This document shows, piece after piece, positions 6,096 through 13,429 of a DNA stretch of 13,735 bases. Made by a program: the position numbers and the translations under genes. Source of the stretch: Thermodesulfovibrionales bacterium. GTDB taxonomy: Bacteria; Nitrospirota; Thermodesulfovibrionia; Thermodesulfovibrionales; SM23-35. The DNA is taken from the NCBI GenBank assembly GCA_020053565.1, contig JAGVMY010000091.1:1-13735 (forward strand), in the 5' to 3' direction. How positions within the stretch are numbered: position 1 is the first letter of the stretch; each line of letters begins with the position of its first letter. A model generated the notes under the pieces. The model saw only the letters and a program-made list of their open reading frames with translations, was not told the origin of the DNA and did not search any database.

Positions 6096-7460
6096 ATGAC
6101 AAATAATTCGAAATTATTCAAAAAGATATTAATCGCAAATCGAGGGGAGATTGCAGTAAGAATAATCCGGGCATGTAAGGAGCTCGGAATAAAAACCGTG
6201 AGTGTCTACTCAGATATAGAAAAAGATTCTCTCCATGTAAGACTCGCAGATGAATCTGTATGCATTGGACCTGCAAACCCAACCCAGAGTTACCTGAACA
6301 TTCCTGCAATATTGAGTGCTGCTGAAATCACAGACTCGGATGCGATTCATCCGGGTTATGGCTTTCTCTCAGAGAATTACCATTTTGCCGAAGCCTGTAT
6401 GACCTCGGGCATAACATTTATTGGTCCAACTCCTGAAAATATTAGGCTCGGTGGTGACAAGGCAAAGGCAAGACAGATAATGAGAAGAAAAGGTGTGCCT
6501 GTTGTACCGGGAAGTGATGGCCCTGTTGCGACAGAAGAGATGGCAATGAAAGCTGCAAAAAAGATAGGGTTCCCGATAATCCTCAAGGCATCTGCTGGAG
6601 GAGGAGGCCGCGGCATGAGGATTGTGAGAGAGGAAAAAGACCTTGAACAGGCATTTTACATCGCACAAAGAGAAGCACTCACCGCATTTGGTGATAACGA
6701 GCTCTATGTAGAAGAATATATACCAGAGACGAGACATATAGAAGTGCAAATCATAGCAGATAACAAGGGCAATATCATCCACCTTGGTGAGAGGGACTGC
6801 TCAATACAGAGAAAGCATCAGAAGCTCATCGAGGAGTCTCCATCACCTGTCTCGACAACAGAAAAGTTCAGGAAGAGGATCGGAGATTTAGGAGTAAAAG
6901 CCGCACGTGCCATCAAATACAGAAACGTCGGTACCGTAGAGTTTATAGTCAGTCCCGATGGCAATATCTATTTTATGGAAATTAATACACGCGTCCAGGT
7001 AGAACACCCTGTGACAGAGGCAGTTACAGGCATTGATATAATAAAAGAGCAGATAAAGCTTGCAGCAGGACTTCCCTTAGAGTACAAACAAAGTCAAATA
7101 CGGCCATCAGGTCATGCCATTGAATGCAGGATTAATGCAGAGGACTCCGACAGGTTTATCCCCTCATCAGGAAAGATTAATTTTCTCTTTCTCCCTGGAG
7201 GGCCTGGTGTGAGAGTAGACACCGCAATCTATAATGGATATGTGATACCATCACAGTATGATTCCCTTATCGCCAAGCTGATCGTTCACGGAAAAGACAG
7301 GCCAGAAGCGATTGTGCGTATGAGACGTGCACTTGATGAGTTTATCATTGATGGTGTAAAGACAACCCTCCCATTCCATAAAAAGGTCTTTGATCATCCG
7401 GATTTTATAAAAGGAGAATTTAATACAAATTTCGTAGAGAAGATAAACGGCTCACAATAA
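6096..7460 (+). CDS. accC: Biotin carboxylase subunit of acetyl-CoA carboxylase
   Basis: AccC uses ATP and bicarbonate to carboxylate the biotin on AccB. The 454-residue length is that of the stand-alone biotin carboxylase. In order: the N-terminal domain ILIANRGEIAVRIIRAC (11-27) and IHPGYGFLSEN (84-94); the ATP-grasp domain with Lys123, Lys164, the glycine-rich GGGGRGM (168-174) and EEYIPETRHIEVQI; the conserved GERDCSIQRKHQKLIEE (231-247); and the catalytic FMEINTRVQVEHPVTE (293-308) holding the metal-binding Glu295 and Asn297 and active-site Arg299. The C-terminal domain follows normally. Being next to accB and ending at residue 454 without biotinyl or carboxyltransferase domains, it is AccC and not a fused acyl-CoA or pyruvate carboxylase. 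The start is ATG 6096 with a weak ribosome site. Confidence 0.96.
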   Translation: MTNNSKLFKKILIANRGEIAVRIIRACKELGIKTVSVYSDIEKDSLHVRLADESVCIGPANPTQSYLNIPAILSAAEITDSDAIHPGYGFLSENYHFAEACMTSGITFIGPTPENIRLGGDKAKARQIMRRKGVPVVPGSDGPVATEEMAMKAAKKIGFPIILKASAGGGGRGMRIVREEKDLEQAFYIAQREALTAFGDNELYVEEYIPETRHIEVQIIADNKGNIIHLGERDCSIQRKHQKLIEESPSPVSTTEKFRKRIGDLGVKAARAIKYRNVGTVEFIVSPDGNIYFMEINTRVQVEHPVTEAVTGIDIIKEQIKLAAGLPLEYKQSQIRPSGHAIECRINAEDSDRFIPSSGKINFLFLPGGPGVRVDTAIYNGYVIPSQYDSLIAKLIVHGKDRPEAIVRMRRALDEFIIDGVKTTLPFHKKVFDHPDFIKGEFNTNFVEKINGSQ

Positions 7461-7521
7461 TTTTTAAAGAATTTCCAAGGTTATTAAAACCTTTTAACCA
7501 CAAACAAATTAAAGAAATCAT

Positions 7522-8157
7522 ATGTATCTCGGCGGGTTATGCTTTATAACTGACTGTAAGGCGTCTAAACTCTCATACGAAGATATGACACTCAAGGTGC
7601 TCAGGTCAGGTGTGAGGTGGGTCCAGTACAGGGAGAAAGGAAAGTCAAGGCGAGAGGTTTATGAAGAAGCAGATAGGCTACGAAAACTCACTCAGGACTT
7701 TAACGCTGTGTTGATAGTGAATGACCATGCTGATATTACAATGTGTGTAAATGCAGAAGGAGTTCATCTCGGACAGGAAGACCTGCCCCTGAGAGAAGCA
7801 CGTAAGATAATGGGCAAAAACCGGATAGTCGGTATTTCTACCCATAGTTTAGAACAGGCAATAGAAGCAGAAAAAGGTGGTGCTGATTATATTGGCTTTG
7901 GCCCAGTATTTCACACCACAACAAAGGATGCAGGGAGTCCTAAAGGCGTTAGTATGCTCAGGGAGGTAAAAAAACAGGTAACTATACCGTTAGTTGCAAT
8001 AGGAGGTATAAACCTCGAAAATATCCAATTGGTTTTAGATGCAGGTGCTGATGCTGTTGCAGTTGCGTCAGCAATCCTCAGCGGAGAGATTGAAGGAAAC
8101 GTAAACAGGTTTATGGAAATTATTAGATTTTTTGATGTAAATTATTCACAATACTGA
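7522..8157 (+). CDS. thiE: Thiamine-phosphate synthase
   Basis: ThiE joins hydroxymethylpyrimidine diphosphate and the thiazole phosphate to make thiamin phosphate. The 211-residue TIM-barrel protein has the family motifs: VQYREKGKSRRE (34-45) for pyrophosphate/pyrimidine binding; LIVNDHADI (64-72) with the metal-binding Asp; GVHLGQEDLP (80-89); GISTHSLEQA; YIGFGPVFHTTTKDAG (123-138); and the phosphate-binding VAIGGIN (158-164). No other thi gene and no THI-box riboswitch is visible in the 61-nt upstream spacer, which holds only a weak 6-bp AT-rich hairpin (7477-7493). The gene may be read from the accBC operon. The start ATG 7522 has a weak AAAGAAA site. Confidence 0.93.
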   Translation: MYLGGLCFITDCKASKLSYEDMTLKVLRSGVRWVQYREKGKSRREVYEEADRLRKLTQDFNAVLIVNDHADITMCVNAEGVHLGQEDLPLREARKIMGKNRIVGISTHSLEQAIEAEKGGADYIGFGPVFHTTTKDAGSPKGVSMLREVKKQVTIPLVAIGGINLENIQLVLDAGADAVAVASAILSGEIEGNVNRFMEIIRFFDVNYSQY

Positions 8158-8187
8158 TAAAGAAGAGATGGAGAAAGCCTTTCAGAA

Positions 8188-8498
8188 ATGATTAAAGGAT
8201 TATCAGGAAGCGTTAAAATGATAAGTATTCCACTGATTATCCTGTCTATTTGCTTACTCTTTTGGGGGTGTCAGAAAAAAAAAGATGTAATAAAAATTGG
8301 CATTGCTGGTCCTATAACAGGTGACCAGGCAAAGATGGGCATGGATTTCAAAAACGGTGTCTTGCTCGCTGTTGAGGAATGGAATTCAATGGTGCTATTG
8401 GAAAGATAACGTTCGATTCAAAAGGCGATGTGACTGTAGCACGTTATGTGGTCTGGATCACAAAGAGTGGAAAGTTTGAGGAATACTGGAAACCGTAA
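8188..8498 (+). pseudogene. Internally deleted branched-chain amino-acid ABC transporter binding protein (LivJ type)
   Basis: Two ends of a periplasmic binding-protein gene of the Peripla_BP_6/LivJ type are joined. Frame A (8188-8388) encodes a signal segment ending LLFWGC (lipoprotein-like) and then KIGIAGPITGDQAKMGMDF...GVLLAVEEWNS, the normal mature N-terminus; it runs into a foreign frame and stops at 8407-8409. Frame B (about 8382-8498) encodes EFNGAIGKITFDSKGDVTVA...ARYVVWITKSGKFEEYWKP plus a stop, which is the typical extreme C-terminus of the same family. About 280 of the usual 370-400 residues are missing, and the junction near 8380-8390 is out of frame. The start could also be ATG 8218, which has a better AGGAAG site. 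The remaining stop overlaps the nitroreductase ATG (TAATG). It is surely non-functional as a transporter component unless the deletion is an assembly artefact. Confidence 0.85.
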
Positions 8499-9013
8499 TG
8501 GATATTCTAAAAGCAGTTAAGGAACGGAGAAGCATTCGCGACTTTCAGAAGCGGGAGATACCAGAGGAGCTTGTTGATAAACTGATCGATGCACTGATAT
8601 GGGCACCGAGTGCGGGAAACCTCCAGGCAAGAAAGTTCTATTTTATTAAAGACGAAAAACTCAAGAAAAAAATTGCTTCAGCAGCACTCAATCAGTATTT
8701 TATTGCAGAGGCGCCTCTTGTTATAATAGGGTGTACTGATAGTAGCCGTATATCCTATAGATATGGAGAACGCGGGATTTATTTATATTCAATTCAGGAT
8801 GTTGCGGCAAGCATTATGGGTATGATGCTTGTTGCTCATGAACATGGGCTTGGGTCAACATGGGTTGGAGCATTTTATGAAGATGAAGTCTTTAAGATTC
8901 TCACTATGCCTGTGAACTTAAGGCCTGTAGCTATTGTTCCTGTGGGTTATCCATCAAATATCCCTTATCCTCCTCCGAGATTGTCTAAAGAAGAAGTAGT
9001 GGAGTTCTGTTAA
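8498..9013 (+). CDS. Nitroreductase family FMN-dependent oxidoreductase
   Basis: The 171-residue protein belongs to the nitroreductase superfamily. FMN-contact motifs are visible: VKERRSIRDF at 7-16, ALIWAPSAGNLQ at 32-43, and HEHGLGSTWVGAF in the second half, with a final PVGYPSNIPYPPPRLS segment. Members are homodimeric flavoproteins that reduce nitro compounds, quinones, enones or other substrates with NAD(P)H, and some take part in cofactor chemistry; substrate cannot be read from the sequence. It is a short version of the family. Its ATG overlaps the stop of the ruined binding-protein gene, so it was probably translationally coupled to it, and it abuts pfkA with no spacer (stop at 9011-9013, next ATG at 9014). 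Confidence 0.85.
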   Translation: MDILKAVKERRSIRDFQKREIPEELVDKLIDALIWAPSAGNLQARKFYFIKDEKLKKKIASAALNQYFIAEAPLVIIGCTDSSRISYRYGERGIYLYSIQDVAASIMGMMLVAHEHGLGSTWVGAFYEDEVFKILTMPVNLRPVAIVPVGYPSNIPYPPPRLSKEEVVEFC

Positions 9014-10090
9014 ATGAAGATAGCAATGAATACAGGTGGTGGTGATGCTCCCGGTTTGAATGCAGTTATCCGCGGTGTTGTTCTTGCTGCCTCACAGAAG
9101 GGTTGGGAAGTCTTTGGAATAAAATATGGGTATCAAGGTCTTATTGATACAAAACAGATTATCCGCCTGACCCCGGAAGTTGTCTGGGATATCACAAATC
9201 TCGGGGGTACTATACTCGGCACAGCAAGCAAGGGTGACCCATTCAAATACCTTGTGAGAAATAGTGACGGAACTGTAGCTGAGACTGATATTTCAGATAA
9301 AGTTGTGTCAAATTTTAAGGCACTCAATTTTGATGCACTCATTGCGATAGGAGGGGATGGGAGTCTTCGCATCGCAAGTGAGTTTATGAAAAAAGGGATT
9401 CCTATCATCGGGATTCCCAAGACCATTGACAATGATATCAGTGCAACATCGGTCACCTTTGGATTCAACACTGCGGTCAATACAGCTACTGAAGCGATAG
9501 ATCGGCTCCATACTACTGCTAAATCGCATGACAGGGTTATGGTTGTAGAGGTTATGGGCAGGAACACGGGCTGGATAGCATTACATTCAGGAGTATCCGG
9601 GTCAGCTGATGTCATTCTTATCCCGGAGATTCCTTTTGACATCGAGAAGGTATGTAACAAAATAAGGCAGCTCGAGCTTATCGGACAGAATTATGCTATT
9701 GTTGTTGTTGCTGAGGGCGCAAAGCCGGTTGGTGGAGATATAACAATAATTGAAAAAAGGTCTGATGGGGTAGTCAGACTTGGTGGGATTGGTAAAAAAG
9801 TGGCTGAAGAAATTGCTTCAAGAACCGGGAAAGAGACGAGGGACATGGTGCTCGGACATTTACAAAGAGGAGGTGCACCCACAACTTTTGACAGACTCCT
9901 CTCACTACGATTTGGTGCAGCAGCCGTAAGGTTTATTGCAGAAGGTAAATTCGGGACAATGGTGGCACTTCATTCTTCAAAGATCCATGCTGTACCTATT
10001 GATGAAGCAATCGGTAAAATGAATACAGTTCCTCTGGACAGTGACATCATTCTCACCGCACGGTCGCTTGGCATCAGTTTTGGCAACTAA
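9014..10090 (+). CDS. pfkA: 6-phosphofructokinase, group III-like (probably ATP-dependent)
   Basis: This enzyme phosphorylates fructose 6-phosphate to fructose 1,6-bisphosphate. The 358-residue length is longer than E. coli PfkA (320) and fits the group sometimes called PFK-A group III. Motifs: TGGGDAPGLNAVIRG (7-21); donor loop AIGGDGS (111-117); catalytic IPKTIDND (134-141) with Asp139 as the base; EVMGRNTGWIA (179-189) for the sugar phosphate; PEIPFD; and GHLQRGGAPTTFDR near the C-terminus. The residue equivalent to E. coli Gly104 is Gly116, as in ATP enzymes, while the one equivalent to Gly124 is Lys136, as in PPi enzymes and some ATP-using group III members. ATP use is the more likely reading but is not certain. 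The ATG follows the nitroreductase stop directly; GTGGAG 9 nt upstream serves as ribosome site. Confidence 0.92.
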   Translation: MKIAMNTGGGDAPGLNAVIRGVVLAASQKGWEVFGIKYGYQGLIDTKQIIRLTPEVVWDITNLGGTILGTASKGDPFKYLVRNSDGTVAETDISDKVVSNFKALNFDALIAIGGDGSLRIASEFMKKGIPIIGIPKTIDNDISATSVTFGFNTAVNTATEAIDRLHTTAKSHDRVMVVEVMGRNTGWIALHSGVSGSADVILIPEIPFDIEKVCNKIRQLELIGQNYAIVVVAEGAKPVGGDITIIEKRSDGVVRLGGIGKKVAEEIASRTGKETRDMVLGHLQRGGAPTTFDRLLSLRFGAAAVRFIAEGKFGTMVALHSSKIHAVPIDEAIGKMNTVPLDSDIILTARSLGISFGN

Positions 10091-10095
10091 ATATA

Positions 10096-10122
10096 AGCTC
10101 TCAGCTCTCAGCTCTCAGCTCT
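10096..10122. repeat. Heptanucleotide tandem repeat (AGCTCTC) at the pfkA/rluD junction
   Basis: Three full AGCTCTC units and a partial fourth run from 10096 to 10122. The repeat lies between the convergent stops of pfkA (10090) and the RluD-type gene (10101) and encodes the last residues of the latter (about ...ELRAES) on the minus strand. Each unit contains the self-complementary AGCT. As 7 is not a multiple of 3, a change in unit number would alter the protein's last residues and stop. Confidence 0.8.
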
Positions 10123-11036
10123 TTTATCTTTTGTACCATATCTTCTGGAAGAGGGCTTGAGAATTCGAGATACTTACCCGTTGCAGGATGTGTAAACCCT
10201 AATAATTCTGCATGTAACATCTGTCTCGGGAATACTATCTTCTTCTTCGATTTTACCTCAAGCTCAACTTTTTTCCCATACGTCCTGTCTCCAAGTACCG
10301 GATGTCCAGTAGATGCAAAATGGACCCTTATCTGATGTGTTCTTCCCGTTCCAAGTCTTGCCTCAATTAATGTCGTATTGCCAAACCTTTCCAGCACCTT
10401 CCATCTTGTAATAGCTTCTTTGCCTTTCCTCGCTCGGGTTGACATCTTCTTTCTATCAGACTCAGAGCGTCCTATCTGTAGCACTATCTCACCTTTATCT
10501 TCTTTGAGGTTTCCATAAACTAATGCACTGTATCTCCTCGTTATTGTCCTGCGTTTGAATTGCTCAACGAGGTTATAGTAAGCCTCATCATTCAGGGCAA
10601 CAACAATCACACCTGAGGTTTCTTTATCAAGCCTGTGTATAACACCAGGTCTTAATGGCCTTCCCACTGAAGCAAGATTTCTGCAATGATAAGAAAGAGC
10701 GTTCATAAGGGTACCATGTCTATGACCAACAGAAGGATACACAACCATTCCTGCTGGTTTATTGACAACAACAAGATAATCATCCTTAAAGAGTATTTCT
10801 AAAGGTATTGGCTCTGGTACAAGCCCTTCAGTTTCTTTGTCAGGGACGTTCAGAGTAATGACATTATTTATTTTTACCCTGTAATGTTGACTGACAATCC
10901 TGTTATTAACGAGAACACTACCATTTTCTATGAGCTTTTGTATCTGCGAACGTGTAATGCTGGTTTTGCTTGCAAGAAATGTATCAAGCCTCTGACCTGC
11001 ATTTGAACTATTAACCACTATCTCCTGAACATGCAT
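10101..11036 (-). CDS. rluD: Ribosomal large-subunit pseudouridine synthase, RluD family
   Basis: RluD-type enzymes isomerise uridines in 23S rRNA (helix 69 in E. coli). The 311-residue protein starts with an S4-type RNA-binding domain (about 13-65, AGQRLDTFLASKTSITRSQIQKLIENGSVLVNN) followed by the catalytic RsuA/RluC/RluD fold: LVVVNKPAGMVVYP (88-101), PGVIHRLDKETSG (130-142) with catalytic Asp137, RRYSALVYG, and the LGTGRTHQIRVHF motif. The family is certain; whether it is RluD or a paralogue such as RluC cannot be fixed, but the S4 domain and motifs fit RluD best. It lies 43 nt after the DUF362 gene on the same strand and is probably co-transcribed. Its last codons lie in a tandem heptamer repeat. 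No clear Shine-Dalgarno precedes the ATG. Confidence 0.9.
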   Translation of the reverse strand: MHVQEIVVNSSNAGQRLDTFLASKTSITRSQIQKLIENGSVLVNNRIVSQHYRVKINNVITLNVPDKETEGLVPEPIPLEILFKDDYLVVVNKPAGMVVYPSVGHRHGTLMNALSYHCRNLASVGRPLRPGVIHRLDKETSGVIVVALNDEAYYNLVEQFKRRTITRRYSALVYGNLKEDKGEIVLQIGRSESDRKKMSTRARKGKEAITRWKVLERFGNTTLIEARLGTGRTHQIRVHFASTGHPVLGDRTYGKKVELEVKSKKKIVFPRQMLHAELLGFTHPATGKYLEFSSPLPEDMVQKIKELRAES

Positions 11037-11079
11037 GATAAATTCTATATTATCTCAAGCTATCATGTGAAGCTCATCT

Positions 11080-12195
11080 TTATTTGTTTACCTTCAAAAC
11101 TTTTCTGACTATCTTACCGGGAAGCGTTTCTTCAGCCCTGAGCGCTCCATAAGGACAGATTTCGATACAACAGTAACATCTGATACATGCATCATAATTG
11201 AAGTGGATCTTTTTTCTGCCATGTGATATTGCATTTGCAGGACAATGCTGCAAACACTCTTCACATAATTCACAGATAGAGTCATCGCATACTGGTCTCT
11301 GAACAAGATGCTTTCTCATAATTCTATGAAGTCTTTTTGGACCAAAGACGAGAGGAGTTATTTGAGGGAGTTTAAAATCCTTTATTTCTAAAATTCGATC
11401 GCCTTTCACCTTTATCTCTTCATTAAGAAAACCCTTCTCTTTCGCAACCTTATTCGTGAGAAGTCTATCCGTATCTATTCCTATTATTTTACATACGACA
11501 AAGTCAATTGCTACAGCATCATTACTCCCAATAAGCACTCCAGTCTCTCTTGGAATCCCACCCTTCCCAGGCCCCTGCCCTTCCATTGCAAGAATTCCAT
11601 CCAGGATTGTAACAGTTGGATTAACTGCTTTATAAATCTTCACAAGTAATTTTGCAAAAATCTCTCTGTCAACACCAGTCCTTAAATGCCATTCTGGCTT
11701 TCTCAAGCCCACAATACATCCAAAGAGGTTTTTCACACCAAGTGTAAGAAGCATCTGGGTATGTGTCTTAAGTTTTGGAAGGTTGATGAGGACATCTGCC
11801 TTAAGCGCATCTTCAGCAATTTCTATATGCTTAAAAGGTTCACCAATATCAATGAACATTGAAGTTTCGAATTCTTTAAAATCGACGTGTAGTCCCATCA
11901 ACGCATCTCTTATCCCGCTTTCTTTTAAAATCTTGTCAAACGAACCTATACCAGGACTGTCAGAAATCTGAGGATGTGCTCCCTTCTGTAGTACATACTC
12001 AACAGATGCCTTTACTATCAATGGATGCGTGAGGATTGCCCTATCAGGTGAAGCCGGGGTAAGGAGGTTTGGTTTTATAACAACACGGCTGTTTTTCTTA
12101 ATCAAACTTCCACAAAAGAAATCAAGTATCTCAAAGATTTGTGGCTTCAGTGTATCGTAGTTATATGTTGCCTTTCTCAGGATAACCGTACTCAT
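11080..12195 (-). CDS. DUF362 domain protein with two C-terminal [4Fe-4S] motifs
   Basis: The 371-residue protein has an N-terminal DUF362 domain (about 30-240): RVVIKPNLLTPASPD, then THPLIVKASVEYVL, DSPG, a central LINLPKLKTHTQMLLTLGVKNLFG, and later LDGILAMEGQGPGKG. Its last 80 residues carry a ferredoxin domain with two clusters of the CxxCxxCxxxCP type: CELCEECLQHCP and CIRCYCCIEICP. DUF362 proteins are widespread in anaerobes and are thought to be iron-sulfur redox proteins, but no reaction is established to my knowledge. No signal peptide or membrane segment is seen, so it is cytoplasmic. It precedes the RluD-type gene on the minus strand by 43 nt, and no partner oxidoreductase is nearby. 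The start ATG at 12195 lacks a clear ribosome site. Confidence 0.9.
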   Translation of the reverse strand: MSTVILRKATYNYDTLKPQIFEILDFFCGSLIKKNSRVVIKPNLLTPASPDRAILTHPLIVKASVEYVLQKGAHPQISDSPGIGSFDKILKESGIRDALMGLHVDFKEFETSMFIDIGEPFKHIEIAEDALKADVLINLPKLKTHTQMLLTLGVKNLFGCIVGLRKPEWHLRTGVDREIFAKLLVKIYKAVNPTVTILDGILAMEGQGPGKGGIPRETGVLIGSNDAVAIDFVVCKIIGIDTDRLLTNKVAKEKGFLNEEIKVKGDRILEIKDFKLPQITPLVFGPKRLHRIMRKHLVQRPVCDDSICELCEECLQHCPANAISHGRKKIHFNYDACIRCYCCIEICPYGALRAEETLPGKIVRKVLKVNK

Positions 12196-12364
12196 GTGTT
12201 CAGTTTGTTTCCCAGTCAGCCTTATGCAATCTACTTTTCACCTTTCATTTTCTTTCCAATTCTTCATGGTGATTAAAATACCACACCAGCTGAAACCCAT
12301 CAAGACAGTGAAAATGTGAAATTACGAAATGAAGGAATGAAGAGGGGGAGGAAATTAGTGGAGA

Positions 12365-12384
12365 CCCTGTAGCAAGCTACAGGG
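12365..12384. repeat. REP-like perfect hairpin CCCTGTAGC/GCTACAGGG
   Basis: CCCTGTAGC (12365-12373) and GCTACAGGG (12376-12384) are exact reverse complements around a 2-nt centre, giving effectively an 8-bp stem with a CAAG loop. There is no T-run on either strand, so it is not a standard terminator. The shape resembles REP sequences, which are dispersed in some genomes with REP-associated transposases. It lies in the spacer between the DUF362 and lipoprotein genes, next to the larger composite repeat. Confidence 0.6.
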
Positions 12385-12393
12385 AATATCAAG

Positions 12394-12540
12394 TTTAACC
12401 CGAATCCAGCGATAAAAAATGTCATTGCGCGTGAAACAAAGCAATCTCGCCTTTCTAAAAGAGATTGCCACGGTCGATGCGACCTCGCAATGACAAAGTG
12501 GACAACGCTGTTAATGCCTTATCACTGGATTTGGGTTTAA
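12394..12540. repeat. Composite nested inverted-repeat element, about 147 bp
   Basis: Three nested inverted repeats share one centre. Outer arms 12394-12415 and 12519-12540 match at 19 of 22 positions (AACCCGAATCCAGCGATAA against its complement). Middle arms TGTCATTGCG (12420-12429) and CGCAATGACA (12486-12495) are perfect. Inner arms GCAATCTC (12441-12448) and GAGATTGC (12461-12468) are perfect. The right half of the inner element (12461-12497) recurs exactly at 13430-13466. The TGTCATTGCG...GCAATC motif is a familiar type of intergenic palindromic repeat in many bacterial genomes. No ORF lies in it. Together with 12365-12384 it fills much of the 367-nt gap between genes; the remainder (12196-12360) is AT-rich with no clear feature. 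Confidence 0.75.
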
Positions 12541-12562
12541 GATTGTTAAAGAATTTTATATA

Positions 12563-13324
12563 TTAGCTCAAATTTTTTATCAAATTCTTCACAATGAAAT
12601 CAAGCTTTTTATCTATCAGTGTTTCAAGACAGTTCCTATCAAAAACAGTGTCATACGCAGAATATGAGGGTAAGCCTGCTGCAGTTCCATCCATAGCATG
12701 TGTCCAGACCTTTTTCGACCAAAGTAACTTATTATCTCGAAGCCTGATTATTCTCGCTTCAGTCCAGACCTTTGGGTAGTATCTCAGTGGCACATCATGT
12801 GTTCGATAAGCATGCGAGACTTCGATTATGCTCTCCAGGTGAATAACAGTATCTACCTTATTTGTTTTTGCCCAGATGAGACAGTTTTGAAGTGAAGAGT
12901 CTTCTATTTTTTCTAAGACCGTTTCAGGGACTAAATCTAATTGTAAATGGGAATCTATCAATGCTTTAGTAAATTTTTGTCTTACTGTTTTTGACAAAGG
13001 AAATTCTTTTAAAAAGGCTTCCAGTTCTACAACTATTTTTTCATCTTCTCCTGTTAATTTTTTATACGGACTTGGTATATAGACAATCTGGTATTCACTG
13101 TGGCTGATTACGGCAACCTTTCCCATTTTTTGTAACTCTCTTGCGTCAAACTTATGCGAAGAAGAGCAACCGGATGCAATAAATATGAGGGCAAGTATTA
13201 AGGTAGAGAACACTATTTTTTGAGTTTGTTGGATGTCCCTGTTAATAGGTAGATTGCTCAATATTTTAATTGGAATAAAGTTCATTTTTACGCTTAGCCT
13301 ATTTTCCCAATACCATTGTGACAA
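12563..13324 (-). CDS. Putative lipoprotein of unknown function
   Basis: The 253-residue frame carries a hydrophobic stretch (about 38-50, VFSTLILALIFIA) ending in the lipobox-like IASGC, with Cys53 as the expected lipid-modified residue, followed by a Ser-rich tether and a soluble domain. This suggests an exported lipoprotein. The 35 or so residues before the hydrophobic core are long for a signal peptide, so the true start may be Met14 (ATG at 13285); neither start has a good ribosome site. The mature part has GKVAVISHSEYQI, an internal LIWAKTNKVDTVIHLESI and a later WTEARIIRLRDNKLLWSKKVWTHA, an alpha-beta pattern that recalls envelope lipoproteins of the CsgG/LpoB type (strand, helix, 'D.vi' strand, 'LLW' strand). 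I do not recognise a family, and that likeness is a weak inference. Flanking spacers are repeat-rich, and no partner gene is seen. Confidence 0.65.
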   Translation of the reverse strand: MSQWYWENRLSVKMNFIPIKILSNLPINRDIQQTQKIVFSTLILALIFIASGCSSSHKFDARELQKMGKVAVISHSEYQIVYIPSPYKKLTGEDEKIVVELEAFLKEFPLSKTVRQKFTKALIDSHLQLDLVPETVLEKIEDSSLQNCLIWAKTNKVDTVIHLESIIEVSHAYRTHDVPLRYYPKVWTEARIIRLRDNKLLWSKKVWTHAMDGTAAGLPSYSAYDTVFDRNCLETLIDKKLDFIVKNLIKNLS

Positions 13325-13429
13325 GCTCTACACTATACTTCCTGTCTGCTTTCTTAAATCAAAATTATCAGATACTATGTAAAAAAGCAAGGAAGTGTAT
13401 TCGGTTTTTGCCATTAGTGTCTAAAATAC

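Noticed and set aside
6369..6782. Minus-strand frame of 137 residues opposite accC
   Set aside because: It lies wholly over well-supported accC coding sequence and its Cys/Ser/His-rich translation matches no family.
7477..7497. Hairpin AAGGTT/AACCTT after accC as a terminator
   Set aside because: Six AT-rich base pairs followed by only two unpaired T residues is too weak, and the next gene is co-directional and close.
11044..11071. Promoter for the RluD-type gene (TTCACA-16-TATAGA, minus strand)
   Set aside because: Two mismatches in the -10 box and a 43-nt gap after a co-directional gene make an operon the simpler reading.
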